Below, one piece after another: positions 50,562 through 59,078 of a stretch of DNA of 64,000 nt (positions are counted from its first letter, which is position 1; every line of letters starts with the position of its first letter). Made by a program: the position numbers and the translations under genes. The stretch comes from Prolixibacteraceae bacterium JC049. Lineage in GTDB: Bacteria; Bacteroidota; Bacteroidia; Bacteroidales; Prolixibacteraceae. The DNA lies in the NCBI GenBank assembly GCA_023369685.1, contig SACZ01000003.1:520818-584817 (forward strand). The letters are read 5' to 3'. The notes beneath the pieces were generated by a model. That model was not told the DNA's origin. It searched no databases and saw only the letters and a list, made by a program, of their open reading frames with translations.

Positions 50562-52604
50562 TTATTTCTTTATATGATCCACAGCTTCCTGGGCTGCTTT
50601 TAAAATTGGATCATTGGAAAGAGGAGTTCCAACCGCTTTCATCATCCATAAGTTTGGAGTTAAAAGTCCAAGAGCAAAAATGCGTTCCACTTCTGGTGCC
50701 AATTTGTGTGTTTTAAAATGTTCTTCCAGTTGGAAGTGAATAAGGTGACCAAAGGCATAATTCGGCAGATACATTGGCGAATTAATCATGTGAGAATAAA
50801 TTCCCAAAATGGTTTGATCTTTTACGCCGAAAACAGGAGCGAAATATTGGTTCCACACCTCTTTGGTAATAACAAGAACCTGATCTCTTAATTGAACAGC
50901 TGTTGCATTTGGATTAGCATACATCCATTTCCACATTTTCATGTCAACCATTGATACTCCCATAATCTCAAATAGCGACCAGAAAATATCGAGTGTTTTC
51001 AGGTATTCTTTGTTTGGATTGTTGTCTTTCATATCCAATAGGAAAAGGTCTCTTTCCTGGAATACGAATGCAAGAGCTTCAGTAAATGCAGTGTTCGGTA
51101 CTCCGTTTAGCATGTAGTTGTCTACATCGTGAAGCGAAATGGTCTGTTCTACATTATGCCCGAACTCATGAATAGCGATATTGTAGCCTTTGTAGTTCAT
51201 TCCCGACTTTGGAATACGAGTTCTTAAGTGTGCTTTTTCCGATTTCATTGAAGCACCCCAGGCATGACCTGAACCACGAGCAGGATCTACAGCAATTTTA
51301 GATGCAAGAAACTGTGCTTTTTCAGCAGTGAAGCCAAGTTTTAGTAAAAGATTTTCTAAATCGGTTTCCAGTGCTTTTGCATCTGGGTATTTTGTTTCGG
51401 TAATTCCATTTAAGTTCTCCTCTGAGATGGAACTACGTGCTTTAAATCCATCGTACCAAATGTCCCATGGCTGTAGCTTTCTGCCTAATCGTTTTTTGAT
51501 AATTTTAGCCACATCACCTAAGACAGGAGAGCTTAAGAATTCATGAAATAGTTGCTCAACAGTTTCTTGAGGAATTTGCATTTCTTCATCGAACGCACGC
51601 TTAATAGCTGTGTTTAATACCGGATTGTATTCGTCAGCAGCACTAAGTGCTTTAAAGTTATTTAGAATTTGCTGATAGCGTCCGTCATTCTCCGCTTTAA
51701 GCTCAACCGACTGGCCGTTCTGAGTAGTCTTATTGGTGAATGGATTCCACTCGTAATCTTTTGAATTAATTACTTTTTTAGGAATAGATTGATCAACAAT
51801 GCGCTGCATTACTTTGTAGATCATAGCCTGCTTGTCTAGGCCATTCTTTTTATTGGCGTAATTGGCTTTTATCTCGTCGCGCAAGTTCCAGTGACTCAAT
51901 AGCACCATATCTTCAGGGAACAGTGTTTGTTTTTTGTCGTTCAAAAGGTGCCCCATGTAAATGTTGTATTCTGCAATATAAGCTCCAGATTGCGCAGAAA
52001 TACGCGCGTTGTTTTGACCAACACTAGCGGGAACACGTGATGAAAATACATCTCCCATGCGTGCGTATCCCCATTGAAGGCTTGTCCAGTTCTTGCCTTT
52101 TGCAATTTTTTCTTCGGTAGAAAAATAGGGGAAATTCAAAGCAACAGTAAATGCTACTTTATTATTATACAAGTCACTCATCATATGAGCTCCGGCGCTG
52201 TAGCCTGCAAATACGTGATCGATAGGAAGAAGCTTTCCCGACTGCAAGTGAACATTCTCTTGCATGTCCAAACTTATTTTGTTGAAATGACCAAAAAGAG
52301 ATTCGAAATAGTGTGTTAGCTTATTGAAAAGCATCTCTTTGTCTGTAGCACTGGCTACATAGTTATCTTTACAAAATTTAGTGAATTCTGTTTCAGAACC
52401 ATCTGTCGAACGCCAAAGTGAGGCGGCATGGGCAATTCCTCGCTTTAGAAGTTGTTGGTTGGCATCTGGATATTGTGCTGTCAGAACCTGTGTTGTTTTA
52501 TCCACAATGTTCTTGTCGATGGGGTTGGAGGCCAATGATATAAAGGGAAGCGATAAAAACACAAGTACAAAAGTACTTAGTGTTAACGATAATTTTCTGT
52601 TCAT
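50562..52604 (-). CDS. M3-like zinc metallopeptidase, exported
   Basis: 680 residues with signal peptide (ends SLASNP). The zinc site is in the C-terminal half: HEFGHNVEQ (HExxH) followed ~25 residues later by FTEALAFVFQ, whose Glu fits the third ligand of the gluzincin/M3 pattern. The whole protein is helix-rich, as expected for the thimet oligopeptidase-like fold, and much of the N-terminal half (~30-330) has no recognisable motif. Likely cleaves oligopeptides in the periplasm. Monocistronic, convergent with paralogue 3. It is not a close match to PepF or Dcp; the exact M3 subfamily is not determined. Confidence 0.82.
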   Translation of the reverse strand: MNRKLSLTLSTFVLVFLSLPFISLASNPIDKNIVDKTTQVLTAQYPDANQQLLKRGIAHAASLWRSTDGSETEFTKFCKDNYVASATDKEMLFNKLTHYFESLFGHFNKISLDMQENVHLQSGKLLPIDHVFAGYSAGAHMMSDLYNNKVAFTVALNFPYFSTEEKIAKGKNWTSLQWGYARMGDVFSSRVPASVGQNNARISAQSGAYIAEYNIYMGHLLNDKKQTLFPEDMVLLSHWNLRDEIKANYANKKNGLDKQAMIYKVMQRIVDQSIPKKVINSKDYEWNPFTNKTTQNGQSVELKAENDGRYQQILNNFKALSAADEYNPVLNTAIKRAFDEEMQIPQETVEQLFHEFLSSPVLGDVAKIIKKRLGRKLQPWDIWYDGFKARSSISEENLNGITETKYPDAKALETDLENLLLKLGFTAEKAQFLASKIAVDPARGSGHAWGASMKSEKAHLRTRIPKSGMNYKGYNIAIHEFGHNVEQTISLHDVDNYMLNGVPNTAFTEALAFVFQERDLFLLDMKDNNPNKEYLKTLDIFWSLFEIMGVSMVDMKMWKWMYANPNATAVQLRDQVLVITKEVWNQYFAPVFGVKDQTILGIYSHMINSPMYLPNYAFGHLIHFQLEEHFKTHKLAPEVERIFALGLLTPNLWMMKAVGTPLSNDPILKAAQEAVDHIKK

Positions 52605-52742
52605 AAGATTATTGTTTAAAGACCTTGTATAGCTTTCAAATTAAGGTAAAAGCAGTCTGAAAATATATGATTTAAAACAGAAACTTCAATGTTTATTTAG
52701 AGGTGCTAATGCTGAGTCGCTTTAAAATTCAGAATCAAAAAT

Positions 52743-52772
52743 CTTGAAACCTTATGGAAATCTTTATCTTTA
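52743..52772 (+). promoter_or_regulatory. Candidate promoter of the esterase gene
   Basis: CTTG at 52743-52746, 18-base spacer, TATCTTTA at 52765-52772 (seven of eight positions of the -7 consensus). Confidence 0.4.
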
Positions 52773-52856
52773 AAAAACATTTACCATCTTTATATTATGA
52801 AGGAGATGGATGAGTTTTGCATTATTAAGGAAGTGTTTAAACCAAAAATAAATCAA

Positions 52857-53729
52857 ATGAAACGTTATTTTCTGTTTATCCTGTTAGTGCTGATTTCGTT
52901 GGGGGGGTGGGCGCAAGGAGTAATATACGAGAGCTTAACTTTTTCAAGTACACTGCTGGGGGAAGATGTAAAATATTCGGTATACCTACCTGCCGATTAT
53001 GATTTGTCGGAACGCAAGTATCCAGTGTTGTATTTATTGCACGGCTATACCGATGACGAAACGGGCTGGGTGCAATTTGGAGAAGTGAAAGCCATTGCCG
53101 ATAAAGCGATAAAAAGCGGAGAGTCGACAGAAATGATTATTGTTATGCCCGATGCGAAAGTGTCGTATTATAGCAACGATCATGCGATGAAATATCCTTG
53201 GGAAGATATGTTTGTGAAGGAGTTTATTCCATTTGTGGAAGAAACATACAAAGTGCGCCAGAAGAAAGAATTTCGAGCATTGGCTGGCTTGTCGATGGGA
53301 GGATTTGGAGCGTTGAAGTTGGCGATGAGACACAATGAGTTATTCTCATCTAGTGTGGCCATGAGTGCAGCAGTACGTACCGATAAGCAGATTATCGAGA
53401 TGGAAAGCGAGAAATACGAGAAAGTGTATGGATTGCTTTATGGTCCAAACTTAAAAGGACGAAAAAGAATTACTGAAAGTTGGAAGAACAACAGTGTTTT
53501 TCATTTAATGAATTCGATTGACTTAGAAGGATTGAATTCTGTAAGATATTATATTGATTGTGGCGATGATGATTTCTTAATTGAAGGAAATATGTCATTG
53601 CATTTAACAATGAATAAAAAAGGCATTAAGCATGAATTTCGGGTGAGAGATGGTGGACATAGCTGGCAGTATTGGCGCACTTGTTTACCAACAGCATTGG
53701 AATTTGTATCGAAATCATTTCATCGATAA
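52857..53729 (+). CDS. Exported esterase, CE1/EstD-like alpha/beta-hydrolase
   Basis: 290 residues from ATG 52857 (clean signal peptide MKRYFLFILLVLISLGGWAQ; an ATG at 52797 is in frame but adds a charged stretch). Esterase D/CE1 fold: VKYSVYLPADYDLSERKYPV, LYLLHGYTDDETGW with the oxyanion region, nucleophile Ser in GLSMGGFGALKLA, candidate Asp in DCGDDDFLIEGN and His in DGGHSWQYW. Relatives hydrolyse feruloyl or acetyl esters on plant or algal polysaccharides, or thioesters such as S-formylglutathione; the signal peptide favours a carbohydrate ester. Monocistronic, ending before a strong bidirectional terminator. Confidence 0.88.
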   Translation: MKRYFLFILLVLISLGGWAQGVIYESLTFSSTLLGEDVKYSVYLPADYDLSERKYPVLYLLHGYTDDETGWVQFGEVKAIADKAIKSGESTEMIIVMPDAKVSYYSNDHAMKYPWEDMFVKEFIPFVEETYKVRQKKEFRALAGLSMGGFGALKLAMRHNELFSSSVAMSAAVRTDKQIIEMESEKYEKVYGLLYGPNLKGRKRITESWKNNSVFHLMNSIDLEGLNSVRYYIDCGDDDFLIEGNMSLHLTMNKKGIKHEFRVRDGGHSWQYWRTCLPTALEFVSKSFHR

Positions 53730-53752
53730 AAAGAATATCGAATAGCAGATAT

Positions 53753-53790
53753 AAAAAAGGCAGAAACTTAAATGGGTTTCTGCCTTTTTT
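53753..53790. terminator. Bidirectional terminator between the esterase and YfcC genes
   Basis: AAAAAAGGCAGAAAC (53753-53767) and GTTTCTGCCTTTTTT (53776-53790), a perfect 15-base-pair stem with an eight-base loop and U-runs on both strands. Confidence 0.9.
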
Positions 53791-53801
53791 GAAATATAGG
53801 G

Positions 53802-55397
53802 TTAAAAGCCGTTGAGTTCCATGAAAACGGTTGGAACTAACAGTAGAAATCCAAGAATGATTAGTATGATCATAAAAGGAGCTATCCACTTAAACCACTT
53901 TTCGAAAGGAATTTTTGCTACTCCTAGTACCCCGATTAGTACTCCAGAAGTTGGAGTAATCATATTAGTAAAGCCATCACCAAATTGAAATGCCATAACG
54001 GTTGTTTGACGAGAAACGCCAATTAAATCCGAAAACTGCGACATCATTGGCATGGTCAATGCCGCTTTTCCTGAGCCAGATGGAATGAACACATTAAGCA
54101 TGGTTTGGAAAATATACATCATTCCAACCGATGCTGTTTTTCCAAAGTCATTCATCGATTCTGATACGTAATGCAAGATGGTATCAATGATTTTTCCTTC
54201 GTTTAGTATTACAATAATTCCTCCTGCTAGACCAACTACCATAGCGGCCGATAGAATATCTTTTGCTCCTTCAATAAATAGTTGAGTAATGCGATTGGCA
54301 TCGTTGCCCATTGCTATTCCTGATAGGAGCCCCATTGCCAAGAAAATGGTTGCAATTTCCATCACGTACCACCCGTAACCCATTACTCCAATAATTAGGA
54401 AAACGATGGTGTACATTAATAAATTCAGAATGAAGAAGTGAACAGATTTACGAGCACTTATAAAACCAGTAATGGCAAACAATGCGGTAGAAACAGGAAT
54501 TGCCGGGAACGAGAATTCGTTATTCCCAATTTTCAATAATGAATTGGGATATTGCCATGCAAAAACAAGCATTACAACCAGTGTAATTACATAAGTAATC
54601 CATCCTGAACGAGAACCAGAGAGCTCTAGCTCTTCGGTGTTACCTGCATTCTTTTTTCTCCAGTATTCATCGTCTTCATATACTAATGATGATTTGGGGT
54701 TTTTCTTTACCTTTTGAGCATATCTAAGAATCCAGAATATTCCTACAAAATTGAGAACTACCCAACAAACAATTCGATATTCAATTCCAGAGAATAGAGG
54801 AAGGTTGGAAAGTCCTTGTGCAATACCAATGGTAAACGGATTTAGAACAGCTCCTGCAAAACCTAATCCTGCGGCAACAAAGCACATGCATACACCTACA
54901 ATTGAATCGTAGCCCATAGTAATGGCCAGAGGCACAAATATGATGATAAATGCAATGGTCTCTTCACTCATGCCAAATACAGCTCCGAAAACACTGAAAA
55001 CAAGCATGATTAAAGTGAGTATTATATTGTCGACTCCCAATTTCTTTAAAAACTTGTTGCGTTCTAATCCTCTGGCAAACTTTAGGAAATGACCAATACC
55101 TACATCAATGGCTTTACTGTCGTTCATAATCCAGAAAGCGCCACCAATCATCAAAATAAATACAATTATATCGGCTGTATTTACAAAACCTTCGAAGAAT
55201 GCAGAAACAACTTCCCAGGTTTGTGGGGTACTTTCAATAGTATGAAACGAATCGTTTTTAATTATCTCGCGTTCAACTCCGTTGACTATAACATTTGTTC
55301 GTTCAAACTCTCCTCCAGGAAGAACCCAGGTTAGAATGGCTGAAAAAACAATAATAGCAAAAATGATCACATAGGTATGTGGTACTTTCTTTAACAT
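53802..55397 (-). CDS. YfcC family inner-membrane permease
   Basis: 531 residues from ATG 55397; a longer frame to 55445 is rejected because a promoter-like -7 box lies at 55428-55435. About 12-13 hydrophobic segments. Family features are the N-terminal VPHTYVIIFAIIVFSAILTW, VLPGGEFER, then FGAVFGMSEETIAFIIIFVP and GAVLNPFTIGIAQGLSNLPL, and the C-terminal FIPSGSGKAALTMPMMSQFS with PTSGVLIGVLGVA. The family resembles C4-dicarboxylate and arginine/ornithine (ArcD) carriers; YfcC proteins are thought to move amino acids or small peptides. It is divergent from hutI-ftcD, which suggests histidine or an intermediate as substrate, but that is inference. Confidence 0.88.
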   Translation of the reverse strand: MLKKVPHTYVIIFAIIVFSAILTWVLPGGEFERTNVIVNGVEREIIKNDSFHTIESTPQTWEVVSAFFEGFVNTADIIVFILMIGGAFWIMNDSKAIDVGIGHFLKFARGLERNKFLKKLGVDNIILTLIMLVFSVFGAVFGMSEETIAFIIIFVPLAITMGYDSIVGVCMCFVAAGLGFAGAVLNPFTIGIAQGLSNLPLFSGIEYRIVCWVVLNFVGIFWILRYAQKVKKNPKSSLVYEDDEYWRKKNAGNTEELELSGSRSGWITYVITLVVMLVFAWQYPNSLLKIGNNEFSFPAIPVSTALFAITGFISARKSVHFFILNLLMYTIVFLIIGVMGYGWYVMEIATIFLAMGLLSGIAMGNDANRITQLFIEGAKDILSAAMVVGLAGGIIVILNEGKIIDTILHYVSESMNDFGKTASVGMMYIFQTMLNVFIPSGSGKAALTMPMMSQFSDLIGVSRQTTVMAFQFGDGFTNMITPTSGVLIGVLGVAKIPFEKWFKWIAPFMIILIILGFLLLVPTVFMELNGF

Positions 55398-55532
55398 GAT
55401 ATCTGTTTTCTGTTTTTTATGAAAAGGCAAATATATAAAAAGCACTAGTTCTAATATTCCAGGATGTTCAGATTGTTAGAAAAAGATGGATTAAACATCT
55501 GATAATCTAAAGATCCAATATCTTATAATCGA

Positions 55533-55567
55533 TGTCAGGAAAAGTTTTAAACACTTTTCGTCTGACA
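55533..55567. promoter_or_regulatory. Candidate operator palindrome upstream of hutI
   Basis: TGTCAG-G-AAAAGT, seven bases, ACTTTT-CGT-CTGACA: two nested inverted repeats, with a further TGACAGA half site about 15 bases downstream (55577-55584). Suggests a dimeric repressor or activator binding between the two divergent promoters. Confidence 0.4.
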
Positions 55568-55616
55568 ATTATGATTTTTGACAGACTTTATAGTGTTGAA
55601 CAACTCTTAAAAACCT

Positions 55617-55650
55617 ATTGTGAAACATGAATTGTGTGTGGGTAATTTTG
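55617..55650 (+). promoter_or_regulatory. Promoter of the hutI-ftcD operon
   Basis: ATTG (55617-55620) and perfect -7 box TAATTTTG (55643-55650), spacer 22; leader of about 60 bases before the hutI ATG. Confidence 0.5.
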
Positions 55651-55717
55651 TTATTTTCGGACATTAATGTATTAAAGATAGGAGCTCTGTTTTGCTCCGA
55701 TTAAAAGTCATTTAATA

Positions 55718-56971
55718 ATGAGTTTATTACTAACAAATATAAAAGAGTTGGTGCATGTCGAAGAAGTTGCTTCGAAATGGAAAGCCGGCCATGATATGAA
55801 AGATATTCAGATTCTGAATGAGGCCTATTTATTAATGAAAGATGGGCTGATTGAAGATTTTGGATTGATGAAAGATTTTTCAGAAACATTGATTACTGAT
55901 ACAGACGAACTATTAGAGATTGATTGTACCGGTAAATGTGTGTTCCCTAGTTTTTGCGATTCACATACTCACATTGTTTATCCGAAAAGCCGAGAAGAAG
56001 AGTTTGTGGATAAAATCAATGGCTTATCGTATGAAGAGATTGCTCGTCGTGGTGGTGGAATCTTAAACTCAGCCAGAGCTATTCAGGAAATGATTGAAGA
56101 TGAGTTATTCGAATCGGCTGTTGAGCGGGTAAGCGAGATGATAGCTATGGGAACAGGGGCCATTGAAATAAAAAGTGGTTATGGCTTAAATACCGAATCG
56201 GAATTGAAAATGCTTCGTGTAATTAAGCGTTTAAAAGCCGAAATGCCTGTTGAAATCAAAGCTACATTCTTGGGAGCTCATTCTATCCCAATGGAATACC
56301 GGGGTAAACAATCGGAATATGTCGATTTGGTTATAAATGAGATGTTGCCTAAAGTAGCTGAAGAACAATTGGCCGACTATGTAGATGTATTCTGTGATCA
56401 AGGCTTCTTTACTGTTGAAGATACCGATAGAATTCTGGAAGCAGCAGCAAAATATGGTATGCGACCTAAAATTCATGCCAATGAGTTAGGACTGACAGGA
56501 GGTATTCAGGTGGGAGTAAAATACAACGCACTTTCTGTTGATCATTTAGAGTTTGTAGGCGAAGAAGAAATTGCTACTTTGAAAGATTCAGAAACAATGC
56601 CTACTGTTTTGCCAGGCGCTGCATTCTTTTTGGAAATGAAACTATCGCCTGTTCGCGAAATGATTGAAGCGGGATTGCCAGTCGCACTAGCTTCTGATTA
56701 TAACCCTGGTTCTTCTCCTTCCGGAAATATGAAGTTTATTCAATCGTTGGGATGCATTAAATATAAGATGTTGCCAGAAGAGGTGATTGCTGCCACAACA
56801 ACTAATACTGCTTATGCTATGGACTTAAGCGCTACACACGGTAGTATTGCTAAAGGGAAAGTGGCTAATGTGTTTATTACTCGTGAAATTTCAGGATATA
56901 AGTTTATGCCATATGCATACGGTTCCGATTTAATTGATACCGTAATCTTGAAGGGGCAAATAGTTGAATAG
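55718..56971 (+). CDS. hutI: Imidazolonepropionase
   Basis: 417 residues, usual size. Amidohydrolase fold: metal-binding FCDSHTHIVYP (HxH), KATFLGAHSIP, HANELGLTGG, DHLEFVGEEE and ASDYNPGSSPSGNMKFIQSL near the end, all typical of HutI. It hydrolyses 4-imidazolone-5-propanoate to N-formimino-L-glutamate, the third step of histidine degradation, in the cytoplasm. It is followed 24 bases later by ftcD, which uses its product. hutH and hutU were not found in this window and must lie elsewhere. Confidence 0.97.
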   Translation: MSLLLTNIKELVHVEEVASKWKAGHDMKDIQILNEAYLLMKDGLIEDFGLMKDFSETLITDTDELLEIDCTGKCVFPSFCDSHTHIVYPKSREEEFVDKINGLSYEEIARRGGGILNSARAIQEMIEDELFESAVERVSEMIAMGTGAIEIKSGYGLNTESELKMLRVIKRLKAEMPVEIKATFLGAHSIPMEYRGKQSEYVDLVINEMLPKVAEEQLADYVDVFCDQGFFTVEDTDRILEAAAKYGMRPKIHANELGLTGGIQVGVKYNALSVDHLEFVGEEEIATLKDSETMPTVLPGAAFFLEMKLSPVREMIEAGLPVALASDYNPGSSPSGNMKFIQSLGCIKYKMLPEEVIAATTTNTAYAMDLSATHGSIAKGKVANVFITREISGYKFMPYAYGSDLIDTVILKGQIVE

Positions 56972-56995
56972 AAATCATACAATATAAGATACACC

Positions 56996-58696
56996 ATGAG
57001 AAAATTAATAGAATGCGTTCCTAATTTCTCTGAAGGGAACGACGAAAATATTATTCGCCAGATAACTGATGCGATTGAATCTGTCAAAGGAGTAAAATTA
57101 TTGGATGTTGATCCTGGGAAAGCAACTAATCGTACTGTTGTTACTTTAGTTGGGGAACCAGAGCCAGTTCTAGAGGCTGCATTTCGTGGAATAAAGAAAG
57201 CATCTGAGCTAATCGACATGACTAACCATAAAGGGGCGCATCCTCGTTTTGGAGCAACCGATGTTTGTCCGCTGGTTCCTGTGGCTAATATTACCATGGA
57301 AGAGACAGTTGAGTATGCTCATCAATTGGCCAAGCGAGTAGGTGAGGAATTAGAAATTCCGGTTTATTGCTACGAATTTGCTGCAAAGCAAGAGAAGCGT
57401 CAGAGCTTGGCTTTCTGCCGTAGTGGAGAATATGAGGCGTTGGCTGAGAAGTTAACTAAGCCAGAGTGGGCTCCTGATTTCGGACCTGCCGGGTGGAATG
57501 AGAAAACAGCAAAGAGTGGTGTTACTGCCATTGGTGCTCGTAATTTCTTAGTAGCATACAACGTAAACTTGAATACTACATCAACTCGACGTGCTAATGC
57601 CATTGCATTTGATGTGCGTGAAGCTGGTCGTGTGTTGCGTGAAGGTAATCCGGTAACTGGTAAAATTGTATTGGATGAAAATGGTGAACAAGTTCGTGTT
57701 CCCGGAACATTGAAGAAGGTGAGAGCTATTGGCTGGTTTATTGAGGAGTTTGGCGTAGCTCAGCTTTCAATGAACTTGACAGATATTTCTGTTACTCCTG
57801 TACATCGTGCATTTGAAGAGGTGATGGAAAAAGCATGGACTCGTGGAATTAGAGTGACAGGTTCTGAATTGGTAGGAGTTGTTCCTAAGCAGGCCATGAT
57901 TGATGCCGGTAAATATTTCTTGAAGAAACAAGAACGTTCAACTGGAATCTCTGATGAGGAGATCATTAAAATTGCAGTGAAGTCTTTAGGATTAGATGAA
58001 CTATATCCATTTGAACCTAAGAAGAAGATTATTGAATATATGTTGGAGGATGAGCAAGCTGATAAGAAACTGGTTGATATGACCGTTGAGGGCTTTGCTC
58101 ACGAAACAGCTTCTGAGTCGCCAGCTCCTGGTGGAGGATCTATCTCTGCTTATTGTGGTGCTATGGGAGCTTCATTAGCCACTATGGTAGCTAACCTGTC
58201 TTCTCATAAGCGTGGTTGGGACGATCGTTGGGAAGAGTTCTCTGATTGGGCTGAGAAAGGAAAAGCTTACTACGAGAAACTTTTATTTCTGGTTGATGAG
58301 GATACGCGTGCCTTCAATAAAATAATGGATGCTTTTGGTTTGCCTAAAGGAACAAATGAAGAAAAGACTGCTCGTAAGCAAGCTATTCAGGATGCCACAA
58401 AGTTTGCCATTGAAATTCCATTTGAAGTAATGAAAACAGCTTACGAATCGATGGATGTTATTAAAGCAATGGCTGAAATTGGTAATCCAAATTCTGTTTC
58501 CGATGCAGGTGTTGGTGCGCTGTGTGCTCGCACTGCAGTTATGGGAGCATTTTTAAATGTGAAGATTAATGCGGCAGATTATACCGATAAAGAATTTGTT
58601 TCGCAAATAATGGAAGAGGCAAATCGAATTCAGAACTTAACTATTGAAAAAGAGCAGGAAATTATTAAACTAGTAGAGGATAAAATAGCAAAGTAG
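56996..58696 (+). CDS. ftcD: Bifunctional glutamate formimidoyltransferase / formimidoyltetrahydrofolate cyclodeaminase
   Basis: 566 residues. The N-terminal ~300 residues are the formiminotransferase (MRKLIECVPNFSEGND at the start, THKGAHPRFGATDVCPLVPV-like NHKGAHPRFGATDVCPLVPV, VRAIGWFIEEFGVAQLSMNL). The C-terminal ~200 residues are the cyclodeaminase (FAHETASESPAPGGGSISAY, NPNSVSDAGVGALCARTAVM). The fused form, as in mammals, is common in Bacteroidota. It transfers the formimino group of N-formimino-glutamate to tetrahydrofolate, then releases ammonia to give 5,10-methenyl-THF. Second gene of the hutI-ftcD operon, ended by a strong terminator. Confidence 0.96.
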   Translation: MRKLIECVPNFSEGNDENIIRQITDAIESVKGVKLLDVDPGKATNRTVVTLVGEPEPVLEAAFRGIKKASELIDMTNHKGAHPRFGATDVCPLVPVANITMEETVEYAHQLAKRVGEELEIPVYCYEFAAKQEKRQSLAFCRSGEYEALAEKLTKPEWAPDFGPAGWNEKTAKSGVTAIGARNFLVAYNVNLNTTSTRRANAIAFDVREAGRVLREGNPVTGKIVLDENGEQVRVPGTLKKVRAIGWFIEEFGVAQLSMNLTDISVTPVHRAFEEVMEKAWTRGIRVTGSELVGVVPKQAMIDAGKYFLKKQERSTGISDEEIIKIAVKSLGLDELYPFEPKKKIIEYMLEDEQADKKLVDMTVEGFAHETASESPAPGGGSISAYCGAMGASLATMVANLSSHKRGWDDRWEEFSDWAEKGKAYYEKLLFLVDEDTRAFNKIMDAFGLPKGTNEEKTARKQAIQDATKFAIEIPFEVMKTAYESMDVIKAMAEIGNPNSVSDAGVGALCARTAVMGAFLNVKINAADYTDKEFVSQIMEEANRIQNLTIEKEQEIIKLVEDKIAK

Positions 58697-59078
58697 TTGA
58701 AACTCAATCCATAATTATACGAGGGAGGTGACGAAAAGTTACCTCCTTTTTTTTTAGTTCCCCCTGAACTTGTCAATTAAATGTTAATAAATCGTTTCTT
58801 GCTTTATTTTTTCTAACATCTTTTGTGGTTTGCTAACTTCTAATTTGATACTTTCGATGGAGTTTTTTCTTATAGTTTGATGTTTGTAAACGAAAAAAAT
58901 AAATGTCTGTAAAATATTTGCAGGCTAACTGCCTTAAAATCATATTAGGCATGAGGGAATGCGGGGAAAAGCCTATGAAATGTGGATTTTATACTTTTTT
59001 AACAATTATAAATTGCTTAGATTCGTTGCTTCTCAATTAAAGTTTATAAGTATAACTTTTAAAATTAAATTATTTTTT
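58697..59078 (+). other. Intergenic region and leader before the SusC gene
   Basis: 382 bases. It contains the hutI-ftcD terminator (58724-58755) and then about 320 bases of T-rich sequence. No perfect TAnnTTTG box or strong hairpin was recognised; a degenerate AATATTTG lies near 58915. The frame open from 58959 is read as leader, not as coding sequence. Confidence 0.5.
58724..58755 (+). terminator. Terminator of the hutI-ftcD operon
   Basis: GGAGGTGAC (58724-58732) pairs with GTTACCTCC (58738-58746; one G-T pair) around GAAAA, followed by nine T residues. Confidence 0.9.

Larger units (their letters stand above)
55398..55717. other. Divergent control region between the YfcC permease and hutI
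   Basis: 320 bases without a gene. It holds a -7 box for yfcC on the minus strand (TATATTTG, 55435-55428), a promoter for hutI (ATTG at 55617-55620, TAATTTTG at 55643-55650, 22-base spacer) and, between them, an interrupted inverted repeat at 55533-55567 that could be a shared operator. The stretch 55470-55530 is AT-rich with short repeated ATCT/GAT words. Confidence 0.55.

Noticed and set aside
55398-55445. Sixteen extra N-terminal codons for the YfcC permease
   Set aside because: They overlap a promoter-like -7 box, and MLKKVPHTYV is the usual start of the family.
58959-59078. Forty extra N-terminal codons for the SusC protein
   Set aside because: No signal-peptide character; ATG 59079 begins a normal signal peptide.
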